A stretch of DNA of 64,000 bases. Origin: Escherichia boydii. GTDB taxonomy: Bacteria > Pseudomonadota > Gammaproteobacteria > Enterobacterales > Enterobacteriaceae. Position 1 is the first letter of the stretch. Every line of letters starts with the position of its first letter. The DNA is taken from positions 2,108,001-2,172,000 of the forward strand of contig CP169086.1 of the NCBI GenBank assembly GCA_041890495.1. Reading direction: 5' to 3'. A program made the position numbers and the translations under genes. Under the pieces are notes generated by a model. The model was not told where the DNA came from. It ran no database searches and worked only from the letters and a program-made list of their open reading frames with translations. Below, one piece after another: positions 36,426 through 45,762 of the stretch.

Positions 36426-37375
36426 CCGTGTTCTCCCACGCTTTTTTGCTGGTGTTTGTGGAACCACATTATCGGCACAATTAGCAGCAGCAACATGATG
36501 ATCGCTACCGCCGAGGCCACCGGCCAGTCGCGGTTATTGAAAAACTCTTGCCATAGCACGCGCCCGATCATGATGCTGTCCGGGCCACCGAGCAGTTCCG
36601 GGATCACAAACTCGCCCACAGCCGGGATAAACACCAGCATCGATCCGGCAATAATCCCACCTTTAGTCAGCGGCACGATCACAGTAAAGAACGTTTTCAG
36701 CGGTCGTGCACCGAGATCCAGCGCTGCTTCCACCAGCGAATAATCAATACGAATCAACGCGGTATAAATCGGCAGTACCATAAACGGCACGTAAGCGTAA
36801 ACAATGCCGATATAAACGGCCAGATTGGTATGCAGAATGGTCAGCGGTTGATCGATAACCCCCAGCCACAGCAGAAAATTATTCAGCACACCGTTGTTTT
36901 TTAATATTCCCATCCAGGCATAAACGCGGATCAGAAACGAGGTCCACGACGGCAGGATCACCAGTAGTAATAAAATATTACGGGTCGAAGGCTTACTGTG
37001 CGCCACCGCCCACGCCAGCGGATAGCCGATCAGTAAACAGCAAAATGTCGAAATCGCAGCCACCTGTAGCGACTGGAGATAAGCATCGAAATAGAGCGGA
37101 TCGTCGGTCAGTTGCAGAAAATTACCGAGATTAAGAGTGATGGACAGTTGCCCGTCAGCCCACTCCATCAGTTCGGTATAAGGTGGAATAGCGCGCGCCA
37201 TCTCCGCCAGGCTTATTTTAAAGACAATCAGAAATGGCAGCAGAAACAGCAAGATCAACCAGATATATGGCAACGCAATGACCAGTTTGCGCCCATGCTT
37301 CATTTGCAGCTGCGACAACCACAGCTTAAATCCGCCCGGCGGTTTCGACTGGGCAGCAGGTTCAAGTGTACTCAT
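36422..37375 (-). CDS. potH: putrescine ABC transporter permease PotH
   Basis: A 317-residue permease with a long cytoplasmic N-terminus and about six transmembrane helices. The EAA loop is EAALDLGARPLKTFFTVIVP. It pairs with PotI. The gene lies 9 bp after potG and overlaps potI. Confidence 0.96.
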   Translation of the reverse strand: MSTLEPAAQSKPPGGFKLWLSQLQMKHGRKLVIALPYIWLILLFLLPFLIVFKISLAEMARAIPPYTELMEWADGQLSITLNLGNFLQLTDDPLYFDAYLQSLQVAAISTFCCLLIGYPLAWAVAHSKPSTRNILLLLVILPSWTSFLIRVYAWMGILKNNGVLNNFLLWLGVIDQPLTILHTNLAVYIGIVYAYVPFMVLPIYTALIRIDYSLVEAALDLGARPLKTFFTVIVPLTKGGIIAGSMLVFIPAVGEFVIPELLGGPDSIMIGRVLWQEFFNNRDWPVASAVAIIMLLLLIVPIMWFHKHQQKSVGEHG

Positions 37376-37384
37376 CTTTGCTCC

Positions 37385-38518
37385 TTAAACCGTCAGCACC
37401 ACACAGCTGTCCACTTCCCAGCACAAACGCACTTCGTCGCCCCAGGTCGGTAACCCTTTACGATGACGATGGGCGTTTTGTAGCTGGGCGCTAATCATCT
37501 GCCCACTTTTCAGACGAACGTGATACACCGAAAGATCGCCGAGATAGGCAATGTGTATCACCTCCCCCACCGCGAAGTTACAACCATTGGCGGGCGGCTC
37601 TTCGCAAAGCATGATTTTTTCCGGGCGCAGCGCCACATGTACCGGCACGTTATCGACCACCGAGGCATCCGCGTCGACTTTCAGTGGATGCACCAGCCCC
37701 GGCGAATCAAGCACCAGGCCATCTTCCTGACGCTCTTTGAGTACGCCTTCAAAGACGTTTACCGAGCCAATAAATTCGGCGCTATAGCGGGTAGTCGGAT
37801 GCTCGTAGATCTCTTCCGGTTCGCCAATCTGGACAAATTTCCCACGATTCATAATGGCGATGCGCCCCGCCATGGTCATCGCCTCTTCCTGATCGTGGGT
37901 GACCATCACACAAGTCACACCGACGCGCTCCAGAATATCCACCACTTCAAGCTGCATCCGGTCACGCAGCTTTTTATCCAGCGCGCCCATCGGCTCATCG
38001 AGCAGTAATAGTTTCGGGCGCTTCGCAAGGCTTCGGGCCAGGGCCACACGTTGTCGCTGACCACCGGAAAGCTGATGCGGTTTGCGTTTGGCGAACTCCT
38101 GCATATGCACCAGGCCGAGCATCTCATTGACCCGGCTGGCAATTTCCGCTTTCGGTAGTTTGTCCTGTTTCAGGCCAAAAGCGATGTTCTGTTCCACGGT
38201 CATATGCGGAAACAGCGCGTAAGACTGAAACATCATATTGATGGGGCGCAGGTAAGGCGGAACCTGTGACAAATCGACGCCATCAAGCATTATCTGTCCG
38301 GCAGAAGGTTGTTCGAAACCTGCCAGCATACGCAGCAGCGTGGACTTGCCACAGCCGGATGCGCCCAGCAGCGCGAAGATTTCACCTTTGTAGATGGTCA
38401 GGCTGACATCATCCACCGCATGTTGACCATCGTAGGATTTGGTCAGGTTGCGGATTTCTAATAGCGGCGTCAGCGCCTTACGGGTTTTCGCCTGCGGGCG
38501 AGGGATAGCGTCATTCAC
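37385..38518 (-). CDS. potG: putrescine ABC transporter ATP-binding protein PotG
   Basis: A 377-residue ABC ATPase with Walker A GASGCGKST, signature LSGGQRQRVALARSL, Walker B LLLLDEPMGALD and a C-terminal TOBE/OB regulatory domain. It starts at GTG 38518, the K-12 start; the frame is open further upstream to an ATG at 38599 without family support. Confidence 0.96.
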   Translation of the reverse strand: MNDAIPRPQAKTRKALTPLLEIRNLTKSYDGQHAVDDVSLTIYKGEIFALLGASGCGKSTLLRMLAGFEQPSAGQIMLDGVDLSQVPPYLRPINMMFQSYALFPHMTVEQNIAFGLKQDKLPKAEIASRVNEMLGLVHMQEFAKRKPHQLSGGQRQRVALARSLAKRPKLLLLDEPMGALDKKLRDRMQLEVVDILERVGVTCVMVTHDQEEAMTMAGRIAIMNRGKFVQIGEPEEIYEHPTTRYSAEFIGSVNVFEGVLKERQEDGLVLDSPGLVHPLKVDADASVVDNVPVHVALRPEKIMLCEEPPANGCNFAVGEVIHIAYLGDLSVYHVRLKSGQMISAQLQNAHRHRKGLPTWGDEVRLCWEVDSCVVLTV

Positions 38519-38612
38519 GGCTGCTCTCCGGCATTGAATGTGTGCAAGCGCACCATAATGGTGCGAATTGCCGGCGGGTGTGGTGCGCCCCTCCGGCATC
38601 TACGACTGCGGA

Positions 38613-39725
38613 TTATTTTCCGCTCTTCACTTTGGTCCACGCGCGGGTGCGCACACGGTCGATTTTCGGATCCTGCACTTTCAGAGTGAACAGCTTCGCA
38701 CGAACATCCGCAGGCGGATAAATACCTGGGTTCTCACGGACTTCCGCACTCACCAGCGGCGTGGCTGCTTTATTGGCGTTGGCATAGAACACATGGTCGG
38801 AAATATGCGCTACTACATCCGGGCGCAGCAGGTAATTCAGGAACTGATAGGCTTCGTCTTTGTTTTTGGCATCCGCAGGCATGGCGAATACATCAAAGAA
38901 CGCCATCGCCCCTTCTTTTGGAATCGAGAACGAGACATTCACGCCATTCTTCGCTTCCTTCGCGCGGTTTGACGCCTGCCAGACATCACCTGCCCAGCCG
39001 ATAGCGACGCAAATATCGCCGTTTGCCAGGTCGTTAATGTATTGAGATGAATGGAAATAACGAATGTTCGGGCGCAGCTTTAACAGCAGATCTGTTGCCG
39101 GTCCGGTGTAATCATCCGCTTTAGTGCTGTTGGGATCTTTGCCGAGATAATTCAACACGGTAGCAAAAACTTCTTCTGGCGCATCCAGGAAAGAGACACC
39201 GCAGCTTTTCAGTTTTTCCAGATTTTCAGGTTTGAGGATCAAGTCCCAGCTATCGACGGGCGCGTTTTCGCCCAGCACCGCTTTAACTTTATCAACGTTA
39301 TAGCCAATCCCGGTCGTCGCCCACATATAGGGCATAGCAAATTTATTGTCGGGATCGTGTTTGGCGACCAGCTTCAGCAGTTCCGGGTCGAGATTCTTCC
39401 ACTCCGGCAATTTGCTTTTGTCCAGCGGCTGGAAAACTCCCGCAGTCAACTGGCGCTCCAGAAAGCTGGCAGATGGAACCACCAGATCAAAGCCGGTACT
39501 CCCGGCCATTAATTTGCCTTCCAGTACTTCGTTAGAGTCGAAAACATCGTAGACGACTTTAATACCGGTTTCTTTTTCAAAATTGGCCACCGTGTCCGGG
39601 GCGATATAATCAGACCAGTTATAAATGTGGAGTGTTTTTTGTTCAGCCGCGAGCGTGCCGACAGAGACGGCCATCAGAGCACCCGCAACCAGACCCGATA
39701 GCCATTTTTTATTTAAGGCGGTCAT
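38613..39725 (-). CDS. potF: putrescine-binding periplasmic protein PotF
   Basis: A 370-residue periplasmic binding protein with a 26-residue signal peptide (TLAA|EQKTLH). Typical PotD/PotF features include YNWSDYIAPD near the mature N-terminus and SDHVFYANANK. It captures putrescine for PotGHI. First gene of potFGHI. The ATG at 39725 gives the K-12 length. Confidence 0.97.
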   Translation of the reverse strand: MTALNKKWLSGLVAGALMAVSVGTLAAEQKTLHIYNWSDYIAPDTVANFEKETGIKVVYDVFDSNEVLEGKLMAGSTGFDLVVPSASFLERQLTAGVFQPLDKSKLPEWKNLDPELLKLVAKHDPDNKFAMPYMWATTGIGYNVDKVKAVLGENAPVDSWDLILKPENLEKLKSCGVSFLDAPEEVFATVLNYLGKDPNSTKADDYTGPATDLLLKLRPNIRYFHSSQYINDLANGDICVAIGWAGDVWQASNRAKEAKNGVNVSFSIPKEGAMAFFDVFAMPADAKNKDEAYQFLNYLLRPDVVAHISDHVFYANANKAATPLVSAEVRENPGIYPPADVRAKLFTLKVQDPKIDRVRTRAWTKVKSGK

Positions 39726-40076
39726 ATCTCTTTCCTTCTGAAAGTTCGTTAACAAACGAACAAAAAGTTGTCACACTGAAAGATATGCAATAAACGTGCA
39801 TATTTTTTATCGGCGCGGTGTAAGAAAAGAGAACTTTCTCCCGGCCAGAACTGCTCGCTATATAAAAGCATCGCAAGAATAACTTTAGCCAGGGTTTGAG
39901 ACTATAGCTCGGATTAAAAAACGGTATTTAACAAATTTTTATGCATATTTGCTCTATGTGATAAAGCCAAATCGACACAAGAGAAGTGAAATAATCTTTA
40001 AGAAAAGGTTAAAAACAGCAGATAATTTTGCAGCGCGCAGCCACTGCACCAGCGACTGCGTGCTCGAAAGGAGTTA
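39726..40076. other. potF-ybjN intergenic region without a gene
   Basis: A 351-bp AT-rich spacer between two minus-strand genes. It must hold the potF promoter. GCATATTT occurs twice (near 39797 and 39942). I see no convincing ORF, RNA gene or terminator. Confidence 0.5.
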
Positions 40077-40553
40077 TCAGTGGAGGAAATAGTTTTCGGT
40101 AACGTTGTTTTGCCCTTCATCATCAGTCGGTAACAGCAGTTGATGGGCATTAGCTTCAAGAATGACCATCGAAATCTGCTCTTCGCTCTGACGCACGAAC
40201 CATGCAAACTGCTCATAGGTTACGCCCTGCATAACGGATAAAGACTGGCAAACCACCAGCTTTGGCAGATTATCATCCTGCATATCAAGAAATGCTTTCA
40301 CGGTCAGCGAACTGGCATTGATGGCAGATAAATCCGCCGCCAGCGGCAATACGGCTGAAGGTCGGACTTCCGCCATGGCAGAAAACAGGATCGTGTTATC
40401 GATCAGATCGATTTTGGCATCAAAGACACCGTCGAAATTCTGCATATGGGGCAGATGCAGAGCCTGACAGTTATCACATTCAAAAAAACTCATCCCCAGG
40501 TCATCGAGCCATTGACGCAGCGTATCCAGACCAGGAACGACCAGCGATGTCAT
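40077..40553 (-). CDS. ybjN: YbjN domain-containing protein
   Basis: A 158-residue cytoplasmic protein of the YbjN family, whose fold resembles type III secretion chaperones. Overexpression in E. coli affects motility and stress phenotypes; the biochemical role is unclear. The start MTSLVVPGLDTL at 40553 gives the K-12 length; the open frame continues upstream. It lies between rimK and potF. Confidence 0.93.
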   Translation of the reverse strand: MTSLVVPGLDTLRQWLDDLGMSFFECDNCQALHLPHMQNFDGVFDAKIDLIDNTILFSAMAEVRPSAVLPLAADLSAINASSLTVKAFLDMQDDNLPKLVVCQSLSVMQGVTYEQFAWFVRQSEEQISMVILEANAHQLLLPTDDEGQNNVTENYFLH

Positions 40554-40640
40554 AATTTTGTACAACCTCTTTCGATAAAAAGACCGGCACAGCTTACGCA
40601 AAAAGCGCAGGCAAAACCATGATCAGTAATGTGATTGCGA

Positions 40641-41543
40641 CTAACCACCCGTTTTCAGGCAATATTCTGTCGTAGCGTGGCGTTCGATCCAGCGGATCAT
40701 TTTACCCGCGATGTCGATACCGGTGGTTTTTTCTATTCCTTCCAGCCCCGGCGACGCATTCACCTCCATCACCAACGGCCCGCGATTAGCACGCAGAATA
40801 TCCACACCAGCAACGTCCAGCGCCATCGTTCGCGCGGCTTTTATCGCGATTTCACGCTCCTGTGGTGTGATACTGGCGACGCTTGCCGCGCCGCCACGAT
40901 GCAAATTGGAACGAAAATCGCCCTCTTTCGCCCGCCGTTCAATCGCAGCGACCACTTCATCGCCAACAACCAGACAGCGGATATCGCACCCTTGCGCCTC
41001 TTTGATATATTCCTGCACCAGAATATGCGCGTTCAGACCGCGGAAAGCGTCAATCACGCTTTCCGCCGCCTGACGCGTCTCCGCCAGCACGACGCCAATT
41101 CCCTGCGTGCCTTCAACCAACTTGACCACCAGCGGCGCACCACCGACCATGTCGATTAAATCGCTGGTATCATCCGGCGAATGCGCAATGCCCGTGACAG
41201 GCAGGTCGATGCCCTGACGCGCCAGCAGTTGCATGGAACGCAATTTGTCACGCGCCCGGGCAATGGCGACCGACTCATTGAGCGGATAGCTCCCCAGCAT
41301 CTCGAACTGGCGCAGTGCCGCCGTCCCATAAAAGGTAATGGCGGTGCCAATACGCGGGATCACTGCGTCAAAATGGGGTAACTTGCGGCCTTTGTAGTGA
41401 ATAGAAGACGCCGCAGGATTTATGTTCATGTAGCAAGAAAGCGGATCAAGAATTTCAACCAGGTGACCGCGCTGTATAGCGGCTTCACGCAGCCGCTTAC
41501 ACGAATAGAGCGTTCCATCCCGGGACAATATGGCAATTTTCAC
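40641..41543 (-). CDS. rimK: ribosomal protein S6-L-glutamate ligase RimK
   Basis: A 300-residue ATP-grasp ligase that adds glutamates to the C-terminus of ribosomal protein S6. ATP-grasp features are LVVKLVEGTQGIGV and VDILRANRGPLVMEVNASPG. Length equals E. coli RimK. It follows nfsA; the frameshifted nfsA frame now overlaps its first 47 bp. Confidence 0.96.
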   Translation of the reverse strand: MKIAILSRDGTLYSCKRLREAAIQRGHLVEILDPLSCYMNINPAASSIHYKGRKLPHFDAVIPRIGTAITFYGTAALRQFEMLGSYPLNESVAIARARDKLRSMQLLARQGIDLPVTGIAHSPDDTSDLIDMVGGAPLVVKLVEGTQGIGVVLAETRQAAESVIDAFRGLNAHILVQEYIKEAQGCDIRCLVVGDEVVAAIERRAKEGDFRSNLHRGGAASVASITPQEREIAIKAARTMALDVAGVDILRANRGPLVMEVNASPGLEGIEKTTGIDIAGKMIRWIERHATTEYCLKTGG

Positions 41544-42327
41544 CCTGCACCTCTCTGTCAGACCTGGTCAAAAGCCCGCGTATCATATACCTCGACGTGG
41601 CGGTTTTAGCGCGTCGCCCAACCCTGTTTGTGCAAATAATCCAGAATAAATGGGCGCTTTCTTTAATGATGGTGCGGCGAATATGGTCAGTCCAGGTATC
41701 GCGACGGTTATTGCTACCGCGCGTCAGGTAGTAGTTTGCCAGCTCTTCATCGTATTGATTCAGGACGTCCTGATCGACCGGCTGGTAGTGGTTTTCATGC
41801 ACCAGCATCGCCGCAGGAATGCGCGGCTTCAGATCCGGGTTATCCGCAGGCCAGCCGAGGCACAGGCCAAACAGCGGCAGCACGTGTTTTGGCAGCTTCA
41901 GCAGCTCGGTCACGCTTTCAATGTTGTTACGCAGGCCGCCAATGTAGACACCGCCTAATCCCAGCGACTCCGCCGCCGTGAAGGCATTTTGCGCCATCAG
42001 CGCGGTATCCACCACGCCCAGCAGCAGCTGTTCGGCCAGCCCGAGCTCGGCTTCAGGGCAGATCTGCAGGTGGCGGTTAAAGTCAGCGCAGAACACCCAA
42101 AACTCCGCCGCCTGGGCCACATGCTTCTGCCCGCCGGTCAGCGTCACCAGCTGCTCGCGCATGGCCGGGTCGGTGATGCGGATAATGGAGCTGCACTGCA
42201 GAAAACTGGAGCTCGAAGTCGCCCTGGCGCTGTCAATAATAGCGGCACGCTGCGCCTCGGTAATCGGCTCATCGGTGAAGTGGCGAATGGAACGGTGGGA
42301 ACCGAGCAGGTCAATCGTTGGTGTCAT
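41497..42327 (-). CDS. nfsA: oxygen-insensitive NADPH nitroreductase NfsA, frameshifted C-terminus
   Basis: An FMN-dependent nitroreductase, 240 aa in relatives, that activates nitrofurans. N-terminal HRSIRHFTDEPI is the FMN-binding start. The first 224 residues are normal. At 41651-41657 the forward strand reads TGGGCGC where TGGGCGGC is expected; restoring that base gives the usual end RPFILDYLHKQGWATR and a stop at 41606. As it stands, the frame runs on to 276 residues with an unrelated tail overlapping rimK. The shift begins at the position of Arg225, an NADPH-contacting residue in E. coli NfsA. Loss of function or a sequencing error are both possible. Confidence 0.88.
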   Translation of the reverse strand: MTPTIDLLGSHRSIRHFTDEPITEAQRAAIIDSARATSSSSFLQCSSIIRITDPAMREQLVTLTGGQKHVAQAAEFWVFCADFNRHLQICPEAELGLAEQLLLGVVDTALMAQNAFTAAESLGLGGVYIGGLRNNIESVTELLKLPKHVLPLFGLCLGWPADNPDLKPRIPAAMLVHENHYQPVDQDVLNQYDEELANYYLTRGSNNRRDTWTDHIRRTIIKESAHLFWIICTNRVGRRAKTATSRYMIRGLLTRSDREVQGENCHIVPGWNALFV

Positions 42328-42511
42328 CTTGTCTCTCTTTGTCTTGCTTAAACCTTATGCCAGCCAGTATAGGCAATGATTTGCGCGATGTAATTGGCCA
42401 AACATAGCCTGACTGTATCAAAGCGACAGGCGAAACCTTCTTTAATGGCGACAGGTTATCGGGCACTATATGTCTTATTCGCCGTCAGGCTTGTTTTTTG
42501 AGGAGAGAGAA

Positions 42512-42781
42512 ATGTTTGCAGTAATTTTTGGTCGTCCAGGGTGCCCATACTGTGTACGCGCGAAAGAGCTGGCTGAGAAACTGACCGAAGAGCGCGATGA
42601 CTTCAACTTCCGCTACGTGGATATCCACGCGGAAGGCATCACCAAAGCGGATCTCGAAAAAACCGTCGGCAAGCCGGTTGAAACCGTTCCGCAGATCTTC
42701 CTCGATCAGAAACACATCGGCGGCTGCACTGACTTTGAAGCTTACGCCAAAGAGCACCTGGGCCTGTTTGCTGCCCAGTAA
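42512..42781 (+). CDS. grxA: glutaredoxin 1
   Basis: An 89-residue thioredoxin-fold protein with the redox motif GCPYCVRAK and the cis-Pro TVPQIF glutathione site. It reduces ribonucleotide reductase and protein disulphides with GSH. GGAGAG precedes the ATG at 42512. Typical members are 85-87 aa. In E. coli ybjC lies between grxA and nfsA; no ybjC is present here in the 183-bp gap. Confidence 0.95.
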   Translation: MFAVIFGRPGCPYCVRAKELAEKLTEERDDFNFRYVDIHAEGITKADLEKTVGKPVETVPQIFLDQKHIGGCTDFEAYAKEHLGLFAAQ

Positions 42782-42792
42782 TGAAATGATAC

Positions 42793-42818
42793 GACGCCCT
42801 CACCGAGAGGGCGTTTTT
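42793..42818. terminator. bidirectional terminator between grxA and ybjM
   Basis: ACGCCCTC, loop ACC, GAGAGGGCGT form a GC-rich stem followed by TTTTT. It sits between convergent grxA and ybjM. Confidence 0.88.
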
Positions 42819-43191
42819 ATTTGTGGTGCCGTCGGCGTTGAAGCAGACTGCGCACAAATAAGTAGCAGAGCGCGCCAAGGGCGCACCAGAATACTGCACT
42901 CATCAGCCATGCCAGCTCCTGCCAGAAACTTCGCGTTGATATATACAGCATACGCATCAGCAGCAGACACAGCGGCGCGGCCAGCATTGCGCCAATAAGC
43001 GGCTTCACCACCTCCCCTTTACGGGAGAGAAAACTGGCAGCAGCCCCCGGCAGCGTAAAAAAGAGCAGTCCCAGCTCCGGATGTCCGGCAGCCCTGAATG
43101 CCCCCTTCACATTAAAAGCGAGCGACATGCACACGACGGTAAACAGCAAAAAGCAGCTGATCACCCCCGCCCAGTTTCGTTTAATGTTCAA
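42817..43191 (-). CDS. ybjM: inner-membrane protein YbjM
   Basis: A 124-residue protein with about four transmembrane segments, resembling E. coli YbjM (125 aa): GAFRAAGHPELGLLFF and TRSFWQELAWL are conserved. The start is the TTG at 43191: it has a strong AGGAGGAT Shine-Dalgarno at proper spacing and gives the family length. An ATG at 43218 lacks such a site. Function unknown. Confidence 0.88.
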   Translation of the reverse strand: MNIKRNWAGVISCFLLFTVVCMSLAFNVKGAFRAAGHPELGLLFFTLPGAAASFLSRKGEVVKPLIGAMLAAPLCLLLMRMLYISTRSFWQELAWLMSAVFWCALGALCYLFVRSLLQRRRHHK

Positions 43192-43464
43192 ACTATCCTC
43201 CTGACTTATCTCTATCAAATATACCTTCGTCGGGTAGACGCCCAGTCAGATAAAGCAGTGCGGCAATCCTTGCCAAAGTACGCACAGGGTGATGCGATAA
43301 TAGGTAGCTGTCAGTAGCTAATACGATTAAACTATCGGCCAGCTAATGTTTTAGGGAATAAATTAGGTAACAGGGAGGGTTGTACGCGTTCCCTGGCCCA
43401 GAAAACAGTAGCCCAAAAAGTCCTTTCTTTCAACAGCTTACTAGTAAACAAGAAGTTAGCCTCC

Positions 43465-45150
43465 GTGAATATAAACGTCGCCGAATTGTTAAATGGGAAT
43501 TACATTCTGTTATTATTTGTGGTCCTCGCGCTTGGGCTATGTCTCGGAAAGTTACGACTTGGTTCGATCCAACTGGGTAATTCCATTGGCGTTTTAGTCG
43601 TATCGCTGTTATTAGGCCAACAACATTTCAGCATTAACACCGATGCGCTTAATCTTGGCTTTATGCTGTTTATTTTCTGCGTCGGGGTCGAAGCCGGACC
43701 GAACTTTTTTTCCATTTTTTTTCGCGATGGGAAAAATTACCTAATGTTAGCACTGGTGATGGTTGGCAGTGCGCTGGTGATCGCCTTAGGGTTAGGTAAG
43801 CTGTTTGGCTGGGATATTGGCCTGACGGCCGGTATGTTAGCAGGCTCTATGACGTCGACACCGGTTCTGGTCGGTGCTGGCGATACACTGCGTCATTCCG
43901 GCATGGAAAGCAGGCAGCTCTCACTGGCACTGGATAATCTGAGCCTCGGGTATGCCTTAACCTATTTAATCGGTCTGGTGAGTTTGATTGTTGGTGCGCG
44001 TTACTTGCCGAAATTGCAGCATCAGGACTTACAGACCAGCGCCCAGCAAATCGCCCGCGAACGTGGCCTGGACACTGATGCCAACCGTAAGGTTTATTTA
44101 CCGGTGATCCGCGCCTATCGCGTCGGCCCGGAACTGGTGGCCTGGACCGACGGCAAAAATCTGCGTGAACTGGGTATTTATCGACAAACCGGCTGCTACA
44201 TTGAACGTATTCGACGTAACGGGATTCTGGCAAATCCAGACGGTGATGCCGTGCTACAAATGGGCGATGAAATAGCGTTGGTAGGCTATCCCGACGCCCA
44301 TGCCCGACTCGATCCCAGCTTCCGTAACGGTAAAGAAGTTTTCGATCGTGACCTTCTCGACATGCGTATCGTCACTGAAGAAGTGGTCGTTAAAAACCAT
44401 AACGCTGTAGGTAAACGTCTCGCACAACTGAAGTTGACCGATCACGGTTGCTTCCTTAACCGCGTCATTCGTAGCCAGATTGAGATGCCGATAGATGACA
44501 ACGTCGTGCTTAACAAAGGTGACGTTTTACAAGTCAGCGGCGATGCCCGCCGCGTAAAAACCATCGCCGATCGCATCGGCTTTATCTCGATTCACAGCCA
44601 GGTCACTGACCTGCTGGCATTCTGCGCCTTCTTTGTTATTGGGCTGATGATCGGGATGATCACCTTCCAGTTCAGCACATTCAGTTTCGGCATGGGGAAC
44701 GCTGCCGGGTTGTTATTCGCCGGAATTATGCTGGGCTTTATGCGTGCTAACCACCCGACCTTCGGTTACATTCCGCAGGGTGCATTAAGCATGGTGAAAG
44801 AGTTCGGCTTGATGGTGTTTATGGCAGGCGTTGGTCTGAGCGCCGGTAGCGGTATTAATAACGGCCTGGGCGCGATTGGCGGTCAGATGTTGATTGCCGG
44901 ATTGATTGTCAGTCTGGTGCCCGTGGTTATCTGTTTCTTGTTCGGTGCTTATGTATTGCGAATGAACCGCGCGCTGTTGTTCGGCGCAATGATGGGCGCA
45001 CGTACCTGCGCGCCGGCAATGGAGATCATCAGTGATACAGCTCGCAGTAACATCCCGGCGCTGGGCTATGCGGGCACCTATGCAATCGCCAACGTCCTGC
45101 TGACGCTGGCAGGGACAATCATCGTCATGGTATGGCCAGGATTAGGATAA
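43465..45150 (+). CDS. ybjL: AspT/YidE-type putative transporter YbjL
   Basis: A 561-residue transporter-like protein of the AspT/YidE family: two hydrophobic AspT-type domains (about 5-185 and 380-560) around two cytoplasmic RCK/TrkA_C domains (about 195-370). E. coli YbjL has been linked to amino-acid export in aspartate family antiporter studies; the physiological substrate is uncertain. It starts at GTG 43465. Apparently identical to K-12. Confidence 0.93.
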
Positions 45151-45193
45151 AACTGAAGTTGCCCTGAAAATGAAATTTTTTTGCACAACCGCA

Positions 45194-45220
45194 GAACTTT
45201 TCCGCAGGGCATCAGTCTTA
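45194..45220 (+). promoter_or_regulatory. sigma-E promoter of rybB
   Basis: GAACTTTT (-35) and TCTTA (-10) are 16 bp apart and 6 bp upstream of the RybB 5' end, matching the extracytoplasmic-stress sigma-E promoter class that drives rybB in E. coli and Salmonella. Confidence 0.85.
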
Positions 45221-45226
45221 ATTAGT

Positions 45227-45305
45227 GCCACTGCTTTTCTTTGATGTCCCCATTTTGTGGAGCCCATCAACCCCGCCATTTCGGTTCAAGGTTGATGGGT
45301 TTTTT
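45227..45305 (+). ncRNA. rybB: sigma-E-dependent small RNA RybB
   Basis: The 5' seed GCCACTGCTTTTCTTTGATG is the hallmark of RybB, a roughly 80-nt Hfq-dependent sRNA. It represses many outer-membrane protein mRNAs during envelope stress. The 3' end is a terminator hairpin (CCCATCAACC ... GGTTGATGGG) followed by T residues. It lies after ybjL as in E. coli; here an ars operon separates it from rcdA. Confidence 0.96.
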
Positions 45306-45402
45306 GTTGCCTGAAATTCCCCTTACTCAATTTCACCTTCTCTCCAGCCATTAAAACACATATGATTTAACGCATGTATAAACCACGCTATCAGGAACAC
45401 CC

Positions 45403-45723
45403 ATGCTCCACCCACTCCAGCTCTTCAAAACCCTCTCCGACGAAACGCGGCTCGCCATCGTCATGCTGCTCCGCGAAGCGGGCGAGCTGTGCGTCTGCGA
45501 TCTCTGCGCCGCGACCACCGAGTCGCAGCCTAAAGTCTCCCGCCACATGGCGCTGCTGCGCGAGTCCGGGCTGGTTATCGATCGGCGCGAGGGCAAATGG
45601 GTCCATTACCGTCTCTCTCCCAACATGCCTGCATGGGCGGCAGCCGTTATCGACACCAGCTGGAACTGCCTGCGGGAGGAGACGCGCGTGAAGCTGAAAA
45701 ACCGACTGCCGGGTTCGTGTTAA
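45403..45723 (+). CDS. arsR: arsenical resistance transcriptional repressor ArsR
   Basis: A 106-residue winged-helix SmtB/ArsR repressor. The As(III) site ELCVCDLC (Cys30, 32 and 35) lies at the start of the DNA-binding helix (ESQPKVSRHMALL). It represses arsRBC until arsenite or antimonite binds. First gene of arsRBC. GC-rich codon usage contrasts with the E. coli-like ybjL just upstream. Confidence 0.94.
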   Translation: MLHPLQLFKTLSDETRLAIVMLLREAGELCVCDLCAATTESQPKVSRHMALLRESGLVIDRREGKWVHYRLSPNMPAWAAAVIDTSWNCLREETRVKLKNRLPGSC

Positions 45724-45762
45724 TCAGACACATTCACAAAAACAGATATAACGGAGTAAACG

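Noticed and set aside
39998..40216. A 72-codon open frame crossing the ybjN 3' end
   Set aside because: It overlaps ybjN in another frame and has no ribosome site or similarity that I recognise.
42360..42420. Possible MarA/SoxS box upstream of nfsA (TTGGCCAAAC region)
   Set aside because: The GCAC half and the spacing of the consensus are not met, so it is not listed as a site although SoxS/MarA control of nfsA is known in E. coli.
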